Shown here one piece after another: positions 1 to 9,147 of a stretch of DNA of 64,000 bases (its first letter is position 1; the number at the start of each line of letters is the position of its first letter). The stretch comes from STF1-184 sp050178795. GTDB taxonomy: Bacteria; Bacillota; Clostridia; Christensenellales; UBA1242. The translations under genes were made by a program, and so were the position numbers. The notes under the pieces are model-generated. The model ran no database searches and was not told where the DNA came from. It saw nothing but the letters and a program-made list of their open reading frames with translations. Location of the stretch: positions 1 through 64,000 of the forward strand of contig JBFXFT010000006.1 in the NCBI GenBank assembly GCA_050178795.1. Direction: 5' to 3'.

Positions 1-64
1 AAAGGTACACCTTTTAAGACATTTTTTATTTGCGTTTTTATATTTGTAAAAATGAGGTATATTA

Positions 65-2044
65 ATGGATAAATTAAAAATGCAGACGAGAAATTTAGTG
101 GATGAAAATATTGAGTTTATTAAAAGCAAATTTCCAAATTGCGTTACGGAAGGCAAAAATGAAAACGATGAAGTTGTGCAAATGGTGGATTTTGACCTTT
201 TAAAACAAGAGTTATCGCATATTGTGATTGATGGTGATAAAGAACGTTATATGATGACTTGGCCTGATAAAAAGCAGGCTATTTTCACAGCGAATGCTCC
301 CATTGCAAAAACATTAAGGCCATGTAAAGAAGAAAGTGTTAATTTTGATACTACACAAAATCTTTACATAGAAGGCGATAATTTACATGTATTAAAATTA
401 ATGCGTGAAACTTACCTTAACAAAGTTAAAATGATTTATATTGATCCACCTTACAATACAGGCAATGATTTTGTGTATGAGGATGATTTTGCAACCAATA
501 CCGAAGAATATTTACAAAGAAGTAATCAAGTAGATGAGCAAGGTAACCGTATGGTAACAAATAACGACAGCAAGGGCCGTTTTCATACCGATTGGTTAAA
601 TATGATTTATCCAAGATTAAAAATAGCAAAAGATTTATTAACCGATGATGGTGTAATTTTTATATCAATTGACGATAACGAACAGGCAAACTTAAAAAAG
701 ATTTGTGATGAAATTTTTGGAGAAAGTAATTTTCTTGTGAGCATCTGTGTAAATAGGACTAGCGAAATAGCTACAAATTATACTATTCTTAAACACGAAT
801 ATATACTAGTTTACATGAAAAACAACAATCATTTTCACTTAACGGCTATAGAAAAGATTTCTATTTCCAGAGGAACTGTTGGTAATGCGGATCAAACGAT
901 GCCCATAATAGCATTTCCGGCTGGATTAGTATGTAACAATATAAAAGATGGTATATATAATGAGACGCGTAAAGTAGATGGTAGTAATGAAAATATAGAA
1001 AATCTTGACCCCATAATAGTAGAGGCTGGCAAGCTCAAATATCCAGTAAGAATGAAAGCCAAATGGCGCAGTTCTAATGATATGAGAAATTTTTTTAATA
1101 ATAATTGTAAACCAGTAAAAGCTAAAATTAATGGTGAAATTATTGAAATCTATTTTGAGAATGATAAGTTTAATCCGCAAATTAAGAAAAAAACTTATGA
1201 AAAAATCCCATCAATATTTTTAGATAATAAAAGAGGTAGTGACGATATGAAAGGTTTATCTCTTAATGGTTTTTTTGATTTTCCAAAATCTGTTTTGTTA
1301 ATCAAATATTTATTATCTTTTTCAAATAAAAATGATTTGGTTTTGGACTTTTTTTCTGGTTCGGCAACTACAGCACATGCGGTAATGCAATTGAATGCAG
1401 AAGATGGTGGAAGTCGTAAATTTATTATGGTTCAAGTACCAGAACCAACAAGTAAAGATAGTGAGGCTTATAAAGCAGGTTACAAAAATATTTGTGAAAT
1501 AGGAAAAGAACGCATTCGTAGGGCAGGAGCAAAAATTCAAGAAAAACATACAATAAAACAAGAAGATACTAATATAGTTAAAATAGGTGAAAAAACTTAT
1601 GCCTATGAAGAAAGAATTAAAAATTTAGATACTGGTTTTAGGGTATTAAAACTGGATAGTAGCAATATGAAAGGAGTTTATTATAATCCAAATGAGTATA
1701 ATCAAAATTTATTAGAACGATTGGGTGAAAATATTAAAGAAGATAGAACTCCAGAAGACTTGTTATTTCAAGTAATGCTTGATATGGGTATTTTATTGTC
1801 TAGTGATATTAAAGAATTAAATGTTGCAGGTAAAAAGGTATTTAATGTGAACAATGGCAACTTAATTTGTTGTTTTGATAACAACTTAACGAATGAAGTA
1901 ATAACTGAAATAGCTAAATTAAAACCAGAATATGCAGTATTCCGTGATTCTAGTTTATCATCTGATAGTTTGTCCGTAAATTTTGACCAAATCTTTAAAA
2001 CTTATTATCCTGAAATGAAAGAAGAAAACAGAAAGGTAATTTAG
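65..2044 (+). CDS. mod: Type III restriction-modification DNA methyltransferase (Mod subunit)
   Basis: Adenine-N6 DNA methyltransferase that recognises and modifies the target of a type III system and also gives Res its specificity. Visible: the catalytic DPPY motif at residues 127-130 (context IDPPYNTGNDF), an alpha-helical N-terminal part, a variable central region (about 250-400) that would be the target-recognition domain, and the SAM-binding motif DFFSGSATTAHA near 427-438. DPPY lying before the SAM motif is the beta-class order typical of Mod proteins. The 659 aa length is normal for Mod. The ATG has an AGGT-type ribosome site just upstream. Res starts 41 bases downstream, so the two are probably one operon. 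No simple-sequence tract suggesting phase variation is visible. Ends TAG. Confidence 0.95.
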   Translation: MDKLKMQTRNLVDENIEFIKSKFPNCVTEGKNENDEVVQMVDFDLLKQELSHIVIDGDKERYMMTWPDKKQAIFTANAPIAKTLRPCKEESVNFDTTQNLYIEGDNLHVLKLMRETYLNKVKMIYIDPPYNTGNDFVYEDDFATNTEEYLQRSNQVDEQGNRMVTNNDSKGRFHTDWLNMIYPRLKIAKDLLTDDGVIFISIDDNEQANLKKICDEIFGESNFLVSICVNRTSEIATNYTILKHEYILVYMKNNNHFHLTAIEKISISRGTVGNADQTMPIIAFPAGLVCNNIKDGIYNETRKVDGSNENIENLDPIIVEAGKLKYPVRMKAKWRSSNDMRNFFNNNCKPVKAKINGEIIEIYFENDKFNPQIKKKTYEKIPSIFLDNKRGSDDMKGLSLNGFFDFPKSVLLIKYLLSFSNKNDLVLDFFSGSATTAHAVMQLNAEDGGSRKFIMVQVPEPTSKDSEAYKAGYKNICEIGKERIRRAGAKIQEKHTIKQEDTNIVKIGEKTYAYEERIKNLDTGFRVLKLDSSNMKGVYYNPNEYNQNLLERLGENIKEDRTPEDLLFQVMLDMGILLSSDIKELNVAGKKVFNVNNGNLICCFDNNLTNEVITEIAKLKPEYAVFRDSSLSSDSLSVNFDQIFKTYYPEMKEENRKVI

Positions 2045-2085
2045 TATATAAAAAATATTTTTTATATAAAATTTAGGAGAACTAC

Positions 2086-5000
2086 ATGAAATTTAAGTTT
2101 GAAACACAACAGTACCAACAAGATGCAGTAAACAGTATTTGTAAGGTGTTTGAGGGGCAACCCTTTTTGAACATGGTCAAATATGTAAGAGATTTGGGAA
2201 TTAAAAAACAAGAAAATACATCCCAAATTAATTTTTTAGCGCAAATGGATGCTTACAATCAAGATGACATTGGGTTTGAAAATGCAAAAATATTATTAAA
2301 TGATGGTCAAATTCTGGATAATATTCGTAATGTGCAACAAAACAATAATCTTATTTTATCAGATGAGTTAGTAGATCATTTGGGGCGATGCTCTTTAGAT
2401 ATTGAAATGGAAACGGGCACTGGTAAAACCTATGTTTACATTAATTCTATTTTTGAATTAAATTTAAAGTATGGATGGAGCAAATTTATTATTGTTGTTC
2501 CTAGTATCGCTATTCGTGAAGGTGCAAAAAAATCATTTGAGATTACAGAAGAGCATTTTCAAGATAAATATGGCAAAAAGGCAAGATATTTTATTTATAA
2601 TAGCAAAGATTTAACAAGGCTGGATAGTTTTTCTAGTTCAAGTGATATTCAAGTTATGATTATTAACGCTCAAGCTTTTAATGCTAGAGGCATAGATGCC
2701 AGAAGAATTGATATGGCACTAGATGAATTTCAAAGCAGGCGTCCTATTGATGTAGTTTCAAAAAACAGACCCATTTTAATTTTAGACGAACCACAAAAAT
2801 TAGGCGGTGATGCTACTCAACGAAGTTTAAAAAAATTTAATCCATTATTTTTATTAAATTTTTCTGCTACACATAAAAAACATCACAATTTAGTATATTG
2901 TTTGGATGCACTAGATGCTTATAACAAAAAACTAGTCAAAAAGATTGAAGTAAAAGGATTTGAAGTAAAAAATCTTCGTGGAACAGATGGTTATTTAAGG
3001 CTGGAAAACATTTTATTATCGTCTACAAAACCACCAGTTGCAAAGGTGGAAATTGAAGTCGGTTATAACAAATCTATTAATAGGGAAACAAGAAATTTAA
3101 ACGTTGGCGATAATTTATTTATAATTTCAAAAAATATGGAGCAATATAAAAACAATTATGTTGTCAGCGAAATTAACCCATTTAATAATACAGTTACATT
3201 TTTAAATGGAGAAATTTTAGAAATTAACAAGGTAGTTGGAGACTTATCAGAGCGCAATTTAAGACGAATTCAAATTAGAGAAACAATTATTTCACATTTT
3301 GAAAAAGAACAACAATTATTTGAAAGAGGAATTAAATGCTTGTCTTTGTTCTTTATTGATCATGTGGCAAACTACAGGGATTATGATAAAAAGGACGAAA
3401 AAGGTGAATATGCAAGAGTATTTGAAGAAGAATATAATAAGGCATTAAACGATTATATTGAGCCTGATAACTCCCCTTATATGTATTATCTAAAAAATAT
3501 AAAAGTAGAAGATACCCATAAAGGTTATTTTTCTATTGATAAAAAAACAAATCATTTGATTGATTCTAAAGAAAATAAGGGAGAGGGTGGATCCGACGAT
3601 ATTTCGGCTTATGATTTAATTTTAATTGATAAAGCAAGGCTCCTTTCTTATGAGGAACCAACAAGATTTATCTTTTCACACTCTGCACTAAGAGAGGGTT
3701 GGGACAATCCCAATGTTTTTCAAATATGTGCCTTAAAACATAGCGATAGCACCATTGCAAAAAGGCAAGAGGTAGGGCGTGGACTTCGTATTTCGGTTAA
3801 TAATGACGGCGAGAGGGCAAATGCAACTTATTGTCAATCAACTGGAAATGACTTCCATAAATTAAATACGCTAACTGTCATTGCTACTGATAGTTATCAA
3901 GATTTTGTAACGAATTTGCAAAGAGAAATCAAAGAAAATCTTGCTGATAGACCAGTAAAAGCCACAATGGAATATTTTAAAGGAAAAATCATTACAGATG
4001 GTATTCATCCTATTCCTGTTGATGACGATATGGCCAGTGATATTCAAAGTTATTTAAGATTTAGTGGTTATATTGATAAAGAATATAAGTTGACAGATAA
4101 ATATCGTGCTGATTTTGAGAATAACAGTTTAATTGAAATGCAGGAGATTATGAAGCCTTATGAGGCAAGTATTCAAAACTTAATTCAAAGCATTTTTGAT
4201 GAAAAAGTGTTACAAGATATGATTGCAGATGCAAATCAATCTAAAATTATTGATAATAAATTGAATGATAATTTTTATAAAAAAGAGTTTAAGGCGTTAT
4301 GGGATCAAATTAACCATCAATATTCCTATATGGTTGATTTTAAAAGTGATGAATTAATTAAAAACTCTATTCGTCATATTGATGAAAAATTAATTGTTTC
4401 CCAGTTAAAATACATTGTAACCTCCGGATTGCAAAAAAAGGTAATGGATAAGCATGCTGTTGAAAGAGGTGAGTCATTTGGTACAATAACCACTAGAACT
4501 GAAACATTATCTTCCAGTATTGCAAATAATACACCATATGATTTAGTTGGTAAAATTGCAGCTGGCACTAATTTAACTAGAAAAACAATTGTAAAAATAC
4601 TAAAAGGAATTCAAACAAAAAAATTTGATTTGTTTAAAGTTAATCCAGAAGAATTTATCAATAAAACTATAAAATTAATCAATGAACAAAAAGCAACAAT
4701 GATTGTAGATCATATTACTTATAATCAAACAGAAGGAAAATTTGATAATACTATTTTTACTGCAAATCAAATTAATTCTGATTTTAATAAAGTGTTTAAA
4801 GCGACAAAACATATTCAAGATTATGTTGTAACAGATGGCTTATCAGAGAAAAGTGTTGAGCGTAAATTTGCTGAAGATTTAGAATCGGCAAAAGAAGTTT
4901 GTGTTTATGCTAAGCTTCCGCGCACTTTTTATATTCCGACTCCAGTTGGTAATTATTCTCCAGATTGGGCGATTGCATTTTACGATAATATGGGAATTAA

Positions 5001-5178
5001 ACATATTTACTTTATTGCCGAAACAAAAGGGACAATGGAAAGTATGGAATTAAAGCCAATTGAACAAGCAAAAATTAAATGTGCTCATAAATTATTTAAT
5101 GAACTATCTACAACACAAGTTCGATATTATGAGGTTACTTCCTATCAAGATTTACTTGATGTTATTAATCAAATTTAA
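2086..5178 (+). CDS. res: Type III restriction enzyme (Res subunit), helicase-nuclease
   Basis: ATP-dependent restriction subunit that works in complex with Mod, translocating from unmethylated sites and cutting DNA. Visible: Walker A motif ETGTGKT near residues 110-116, a DEAD-like motif II (ILDEPQ, about 233-238), the later helicase motifs SALREGWDNP (about 530) and RQEVGRGLR (about 561-569), and a C-terminal PD-(D/E)XK-type nuclease signature with PDWAIAF (about 960) and IAETKG (about 977-982). The 1030 aa length fits full-length Res and no key residue is missing. Preceded by a clear AGGAG site. A rho-independent hairpin follows at 5183. Confidence 0.95.
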   Translation: MKFKFETQQYQQDAVNSICKVFEGQPFLNMVKYVRDLGIKKQENTSQINFLAQMDAYNQDDIGFENAKILLNDGQILDNIRNVQQNNNLILSDELVDHLGRCSLDIEMETGTGKTYVYINSIFELNLKYGWSKFIIVVPSIAIREGAKKSFEITEEHFQDKYGKKARYFIYNSKDLTRLDSFSSSSDIQVMIINAQAFNARGIDARRIDMALDEFQSRRPIDVVSKNRPILILDEPQKLGGDATQRSLKKFNPLFLLNFSATHKKHHNLVYCLDALDAYNKKLVKKIEVKGFEVKNLRGTDGYLRLENILLSSTKPPVAKVEIEVGYNKSINRETRNLNVGDNLFIISKNMEQYKNNYVVSEINPFNNTVTFLNGEILEINKVVGDLSERNLRRIQIRETIISHFEKEQQLFERGIKCLSLFFIDHVANYRDYDKKDEKGEYARVFEEEYNKALNDYIEPDNSPYMYYLKNIKVEDTHKGYFSIDKKTNHLIDSKENKGEGGSDDISAYDLILIDKARLLSYEEPTRFIFSHSALREGWDNPNVFQICALKHSDSTIAKRQEVGRGLRISVNNDGERANATYCQSTGNDFHKLNTLTVIATDSYQDFVTNLQREIKENLADRPVKATMEYFKGKIITDGIHPIPVDDDMASDIQSYLRFSGYIDKEYKLTDKYRADFENNSLIEMQEIMKPYEASIQNLIQSIFDEKVLQDMIADANQSKIIDNKLNDNFYKKEFKALWDQINHQYSYMVDFKSDELIKNSIRHIDEKLIVSQLKYIVTSGLQKKVMDKHAVERGESFGTITTRTETLSSSIANNTPYDLVGKIAAGTNLTRKTIVKILKGIQTKKFDLFKVNPEEFINKTIKLINEQKATMIVDHITYNQTEGKFDNTIFTANQINSDFNKVFKATKHIQDYVVTDGLSEKSVERKFAEDLESAKEVCVYAKLPRTFYIPTPVGNYSPDWAIAFYDNMGIKHIYFIAETKGTMESMELKPIEQAKIKCAHKLFNELSTTQVRYYEVTSYQDLLDVINQI

Positions 5179-5182
5179 AGCT

Positions 5183-5210
5183 AAAAGAGATCTTGAGCGT
5201 CTCTTTTTTT
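5183..5210 (+). terminator. Rho-independent terminator after res
   Basis: An AGAGA/TCTCT stem (extended by A-T pairs) with a nine-base loop is followed by a run of T. It ends the mod-res unit and separates it from the NTase-HEPN pair, which has its own weak promoter-like sequence (TTGTTT, 18 bases, TAAAAT) just before 5286. Confidence 0.75.
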
Positions 5211-5285
5211 GGTGATACAGATTGCAATTAATTGTTTTTTTTAAATAGAGTTGTTAAAATATAAATGTAAAAGGAGAATGATAAA

Positions 5286-5906
5286 ATGGCGTATGAATAT
5301 GTAGAAAAGCAAGAAAGGGAAGATTTAGTAAAAGTCTGTGAAAGTATTATATGTGAAGTTCAAAACGAGGTTAGGGAATATTTTACTTTTGAATTCAAGC
5401 TAATTGGAAGTGGTGAGAAAAGATTAATTACACGAAATGGAAAAACAGGATGCTTTGATTTGGATTATAATCTAATCCTGCAAAAAGATAAAAAAGAATT
5501 AATAAGTTATCCTCAAAAAATAAAAGAAATTTTTATGCAGGCATTTAATGGTGTAAATCCTAAAAATTCTTTTGCTGATGCAAAAAATAGCACTTCTGTT
5601 ATCACATCAAATTTAAAAATTGATGATAGATTGCTTTTTTCGTTTGATGTTGCAATTTTAATTGAAGGCAACAATGGCAGTTATTATAAATTGATTTATG
5701 ATAAACCCTCCCAAAGATATATCTGGAATGAACAACCGCATTCTGCAAATTATAAGGAAAAATTTTCACAAATAAAAAAACAAGGATATTGGATGGAGTT
5801 TAAAGAAAGATATTTGGAGAAGAAGAATTATTATTTAAGTAGAGATCCTGAAAAAAAGTCATATGTAATTTTTTTGGAAACAATTAATGAATTTTATAAA
5901 GGATAA
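5286..5906 (+). CDS. Nucleotidyltransferase-like protein, probable partner of the downstream HEPN protein
   Basis: The product is not a family I can name. What can be seen is a minimal nucleotidyltransferase (Pol-beta fold) signature: G41-S42-G43 on a beta-strand (FKLIGSGEKRL), then D58 and D60 in FDLDYNLIL seventeen residues later, and a third acidic residue D121 in a hydrophobic strand (LLFSFDVAIL). This is the GSx-DxD-D arrangement of MNT/CD-NTase type enzymes. The 206 aa length is longer than classical MntA antitoxins (roughly 100-140 aa). The next gene starts 8 bases downstream and encodes a HEPN-like protein, the classical partner of MNT enzymes. Inference: a toxin-antitoxin or abortive-infection module in the same island as the type III system. 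The AGGAG site before the ATG supports the start. Confidence 0.6.
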   Translation: MAYEYVEKQEREDLVKVCESIICEVQNEVREYFTFEFKLIGSGEKRLITRNGKTGCFDLDYNLILQKDKKELISYPQKIKEIFMQAFNGVNPKNSFADAKNSTSVITSNLKIDDRLLFSFDVAILIEGNNGSYYKLIYDKPSQRYIWNEQPHSANYKEKFSQIKKQGYWMEFKERYLEKKNYYLSRDPEKKSYVIFLETINEFYKG

Positions 5907-5914
5907 AATGATAT

Positions 5915-6601
5915 ATGGATACGAAAGAGTTTTTCAATAGTATTTTGATAGAAGAAGCCGAGATAGAAAAAGCAAATCATTATATAGAGACAAAAGGGTT
6001 ATATATCCACGTTGCAATTAGAGACATGTTATTAAGCCGTGGTATTCAAAAGCCATCTTATAAACAAATTGCAACTGTGTACAGGTATGATAAAAGAATA
6101 AGAAAAATTTTATATGAGCATATCGCTTACTTAGAAGAATTTTTTAGAGCATATATTTTAAATCAGTATGGAAATAATGTAAAACAATCTTTTTGGATAA
6201 AGAGAGTTAATCCCAATAATTTAAAAAACAGTCTAGAATTATTGAAATTTGGGGAATTGTTAAGTCAAGTTAAAAAATTACCAAATAAGGAAAAAGTTTT
6301 AATAATCACAAGTCATTTTACAAAAAATATTGAGGCATTAATTGAATTAAGGAATGCAGTTTTTCATAATAAATTTTTATTAGTTTATTTGGGATTTAAA
6401 AAATGTTTTATTGATGAAGAGAAATCTGGTTTTTCATTTAGAGCCAATTTAATTAATTTGTCTAATTTTTTGCCTCAAGAAGTTAAAAAGCAATTTTTGA
6501 AAGAGATAGAAAATAGCCAGTATCAAAAGCATGAAAAACCAATAAACAATAAAACAGATTGGAAACTACCATCAGAAGTCGTAATCAAATTGAAGGATTA
6601 G
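5915..6601 (+). CDS. HEPN-domain, Abi-like protein (candidate RNase toxin)
   Basis: A mostly helical 228 aa protein. Its central region (YDKRIRKILYEHIAYLEEFFRAYI) resembles the Abi_2/AbiD-AbiF family pattern, where a basic-rich turn precedes a helix containing E and R. The HEPN ribonuclease signature R-x4-H is present as R146-N-A-V-F-H151 in ELRNAVFHNKFLL. In HEPN toxins the Arg and His form the RNA-cutting site. The Tyr of the HepT motif (RX4HXY) is replaced by Lys here, so this is not a canonical HepT. It is translationally close to the NTase-like gene (8-base gap; its ribosome site overlaps the end of that gene). Role is inferred from motif and neighbourhood; the fold needs a profile search. 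Ends TAG. Confidence 0.6.
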   Translation: MDTKEFFNSILIEEAEIEKANHYIETKGLYIHVAIRDMLLSRGIQKPSYKQIATVYRYDKRIRKILYEHIAYLEEFFRAYILNQYGNNVKQSFWIKRVNPNNLKNSLELLKFGELLSQVKKLPNKEKVLIITSHFTKNIEALIELRNAVFHNKFLLVYLGFKKCFIDEEKSGFSFRANLINLSNFLPQEVKKQFLKEIENSQYQKHEKPINNKTDWKLPSEVVIKLKD

Positions 6602-6636
6602 AAGAATTTTTAGTTATAATTTTTTTTAAATTATTC

Positions 6637-6667
6637 TTGACTCTCCCCTTAAGAGTAAGGATAAAAT
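6637..6667 (+). promoter_or_regulatory. MerR-type promoter with 19-bp spacer and dyad operator
   Basis: A -35 box TTGACT (6637-6642) and -10 box TAAAAT (6662-6667) are separated by 19 bases, the overlong spacing that MerR-family activators correct by twisting DNA. The spacer contains the perfect inverted repeat CCTTA-AGAG-TAAGG (6647-6660). It lies directly before the MerR gene at 6698, so autoregulation is likely. Confidence 0.85.
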
Positions 6668-6697
6668 AAAGTTGTTAAAAGAAAAAGAGGTGAATAT

Positions 6698-7759
6698 ATG
6701 CTTACGATTAGTAGCTTTGCTAAAGCATGTGAAACAACTATTAAAACCTTAAGATATTATTACAATGAGGGTATATTTAAACCTAGCAGTATTGACAGGT
6801 ATACAGGTTATAGATATTATGAGGAAAATCAAGTTAAAGACTTTTTACTTATTTCTGAACTAAAAAAATTAAATTTTAGTTTAGGAGAAATTAAAAATTT
6901 TTTAACTAATCCTAATAACGATATAATCAAAAGCAAAATTAATGAGCTAAACAGTTCTATTGAAAAAACAAAAAAACAAATTCAAACTTTAAATTCTTTT
7001 AATAATAAAAGCAAAGGGAATTTAAAAATGAAAGAAAGTATTAAAGAAAATTTATTTGTTAATGATGAAAAGATAATAGGAAAATGGGAAAGTATTGGTG
7101 TTGTTTACAAAAAAGAAGATTTTTTAAATAGCAATAATCAGGCTTTTGAAATTGATGAGGTTGATAATAATTATTCAGTTAAAGAACTGTACCTAATGCC
7201 AAATGGAGAGAAATATTGGGTAATAAGTTGGACTAAGGGCTTTATTAATGTGTTAGGTAGAAAAAATGCCTATGAATTAGTTGAAAAAGATAATCAAGTT
7301 TTTATGCTTGTAACTCACTTAGTTGAAAAAGAAAATTTTATTCAAATTTTCAAACAAATTGATAAAAAAGCATATACAAAAAATGATATTGCAATTGTTG
7401 ACGATATTAATTTTGAAATTATAAAAGATGAAACTGCAGCAGGTGAGTGGAATGTGATTGATTTTGTAAGACAAAAAGAAGATTTTATTTATGGGCAAAA
7501 ACAATTTAAAGCCAAACCGTATTTGGAAAAATTAGTGTTTTTAAAAGATAACCAAATAATAATGCAAGTGGATGGCAATATAGTTAAAAAACAAAAATAT
7601 ACTAAAGGTTGTATTTTAATTAATCAAGACTATGACGTGGCAAGTCATTATTTTATAAAAGATATTGATGGAAAACAAATTATGTTTTTTGAATGGAAGA
7701 GTGGAGATTATACTTTTGGAAAACGCAAACCATTGTATTATGTTTTAGAAAAAGCATAA
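6698..7759 (+). CDS. MerR-family transcriptional regulator with duplicated ligand-sensing domain
   Basis: The N-terminal winged helix is typical of MerR (ISSFAKACETTIKTLRYYYNEG, then DRYTGYRYY), followed by a dimerisation coiled coil around residues 75-105. The C-terminal part contains two related domains, about 127-240 (starting IGKWESIGVVYKKEDF) and 248-353 (starting GEWNVIDFVRQKEDF). Each begins with a G-[KE]-W motif and ends with W-x-x-G motifs. This duplicated beta-rich, lipocalin-like sensor occurs in some Bacillota MerR regulators; I infer binding of a hydrophobic or amphipathic drug-like ligand. No transporter lies next to it, so the only visible target is its own promoter at 6637. 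The GAGGTGA ribosome site fits the start. Confidence 0.85.
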   Translation: MLTISSFAKACETTIKTLRYYYNEGIFKPSSIDRYTGYRYYEENQVKDFLLISELKKLNFSLGEIKNFLTNPNNDIIKSKINELNSSIEKTKKQIQTLNSFNNKSKGNLKMKESIKENLFVNDEKIIGKWESIGVVYKKEDFLNSNNQAFEIDEVDNNYSVKELYLMPNGEKYWVISWTKGFINVLGRKNAYELVEKDNQVFMLVTHLVEKENFIQIFKQIDKKAYTKNDIAIVDDINFEIIKDETAAGEWNVIDFVRQKEDFIYGQKQFKAKPYLEKLVFLKDNQIIMQVDGNIVKKQKYTKGCILINQDYDVASHYFIKDIDGKQIMFFEWKSGDYTFGKRKPLYYVLEKA

Positions 7760-7763
7760 ACAA

Positions 7764-7796
7764 AAAAACTGGATTATTTATATTCCAGTTTTTTTT
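7764..7796 (+). terminator. Rho-independent terminator after merR-like gene
   Basis: AAAAACTGGA pairs with TCCAGTTTTT around a short loop, followed by T residues. The remaining 7800-7965 is A/T-rich and contains an extended -10 (TGATATAAT, about 7917-7925) that probably drives mscS; nothing else is evident. Confidence 0.8.
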
Positions 7797-7965
7797 GTAG
7801 TGTACTTTTTACATCTCAAAATCATCTTTTTTAATTTGTTTATATAATTATTTAACAGCAAAATTGTCAGATCTTTACAAAATACTTAAAAATGATATTC
7901 TTTTTATTTTGCATTTGATATAATGATTATTAGAATTTATTTTATATAAAATTAAAGAGGTTATT

Positions 7966-9147
7966 ATGGATACTTTTTGGGAAGATATTGTAAGTTTTTT
8001 TAATGAAACTGGTTGGAAAATTATACTTTCACTTTGCTTAATCGTAATTGGTGGGGTAATAATAAAATATTTTGCAAAAATGGTACAAAGACTGCTTTAT
8101 AAAACATCAATAGATAACTCTATTGTTTCTTTTATCATAAGCATTTTTAAAATTGCCTTATGGATACTTTTATTAAGTGTTTGTGCAAGCATTTTGGAAC
8201 TTTCAACAAACAGTTTGCTCGTTGTTTTGTCATCTATGGCCTTGGCTATTGGCTTAGCGTTAAAGGATTCTCTTGGCAACTTAACAAACGGAATGTTTAT
8301 AATTTACAATAAGCCATTTAAGCGTGGCGACCACATTAAAATTGATAATGTGGAGGGCAAAGTTCAAAACATTAAGTTGTTGGCTACGGAACTTGTAACT
8401 TTTGATAACAGAAAATTAATTATTCCAAACAGCAAATTTACTACCGATTCTATTGTCAACTATACCGCTTTACCTATTAGAAGAATTGAAATGACTTTTG
8501 GCGTTGCTTATGGCTCTGATATGGATTATGTGGAGAGGATTATTTATAAGGCGCTAGATAAAGAGAATTTAATTTTAAGTTTTCCAAAGAGTTCGGTATT
8601 TATTAGCGCTCATGGTTCAAGCGCCGTTGAGTGGACTGTTTGGGCATGGGTAGCAACGGACGATTATTGGACAGTCTGGAAGGCACTTCCAAAGATAATG
8701 TATAAAGCGTTTGAAAACGCTGAAATTAGAATTCCATTCAATCAAGTGGATGTTCACTTTGACGATGGCAAACCAAATTTAGCAAAAAGACAAGTTGCGA
8801 AACCCCAAGTTATTGAGGAAAAAGTGATAAATGTAGAAAGCCCTAAAAAAGTTGAGGCAAAGCCCAAGCCTGCGGAGCCTATAAAGCCTGTAACGCCACC
8901 CAGTGACACAAAAACAAAAGCAGACGTAAAACAACCAAAAACAATGGCAACAACCGCTAAAACAGTGACACAAGCGCCTACAAAACCAGGTGCTAAGGTA
9001 GAACCAAAGAAACCGACTGCAGATAAAAAACCAGCCGTTAAAACAGCAACAACCAAAGCAAAAGAGGAGACAACCAAGACAACAAAAACAGTTTCTCAAA
9101 CTAAAAAAGCGCAAGAAACGAAAGGAGTTAAAAATGCAAAAAAATAA
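7966..9147 (+). CDS. mscS: Small-conductance mechanosensitive channel MscS with long basic disordered tail
   Basis: Tension-gated channel of the cytoplasmic membrane. Three N-terminal membrane segments are visible (about 16-36, 50-75, 85-110). The last is the pore helix (SMALAIGLALKDSLGNLTNGMFI), followed by the beta domain with the family motif FKRGDHIKIDNVEGKVQNI and the strand RKLIIPNSKF. The canonical protein ends near residue 280. Here about 110 extra residues follow that consist almost only of K, P, A, T, E and Q, with no hydrophobic segment. The tail should lie in the cytoplasm. Its last codons overlap the start of the next gene (9134), suggesting translational coupling. Confidence 0.9.
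   Translation: MDTFWEDIVSFFNETGWKIILSLCLIVIGGVIIKYFAKMVQRLLYKTSIDNSIVSFIISIFKIALWILLLSVCASILELSTNSLLVVLSSMALAIGLALKDSLGNLTNGMFIIYNKPFKRGDHIKIDNVEGKVQNIKLLATELVTFDNRKLIIPNSKFTTDSIVNYTALPIRRIEMTFGVAYGSDMDYVERIIYKALDKENLILSFPKSSVFISAHGSSAVEWTVWAWVATDDYWTVWKALPKIMYKAFENAEIRIPFNQVDVHFDDGKPNLAKRQVAKPQVIEEKVINVESPKKVEAKPKPAEPIKPVTPPSDTKTKADVKQPKTMATTAKTVTQAPTKPGAKVEPKKPTADKKPAVKTATTKAKEETTKTTKTVSQTKKAQETKGVKNAKK

Noticed and set aside
1..64. End of an upstream gene before mod
   Set aside because: No convincing frame or terminator can be defined in the first 64 bases; it appears to be A/T-rich leader sequence.
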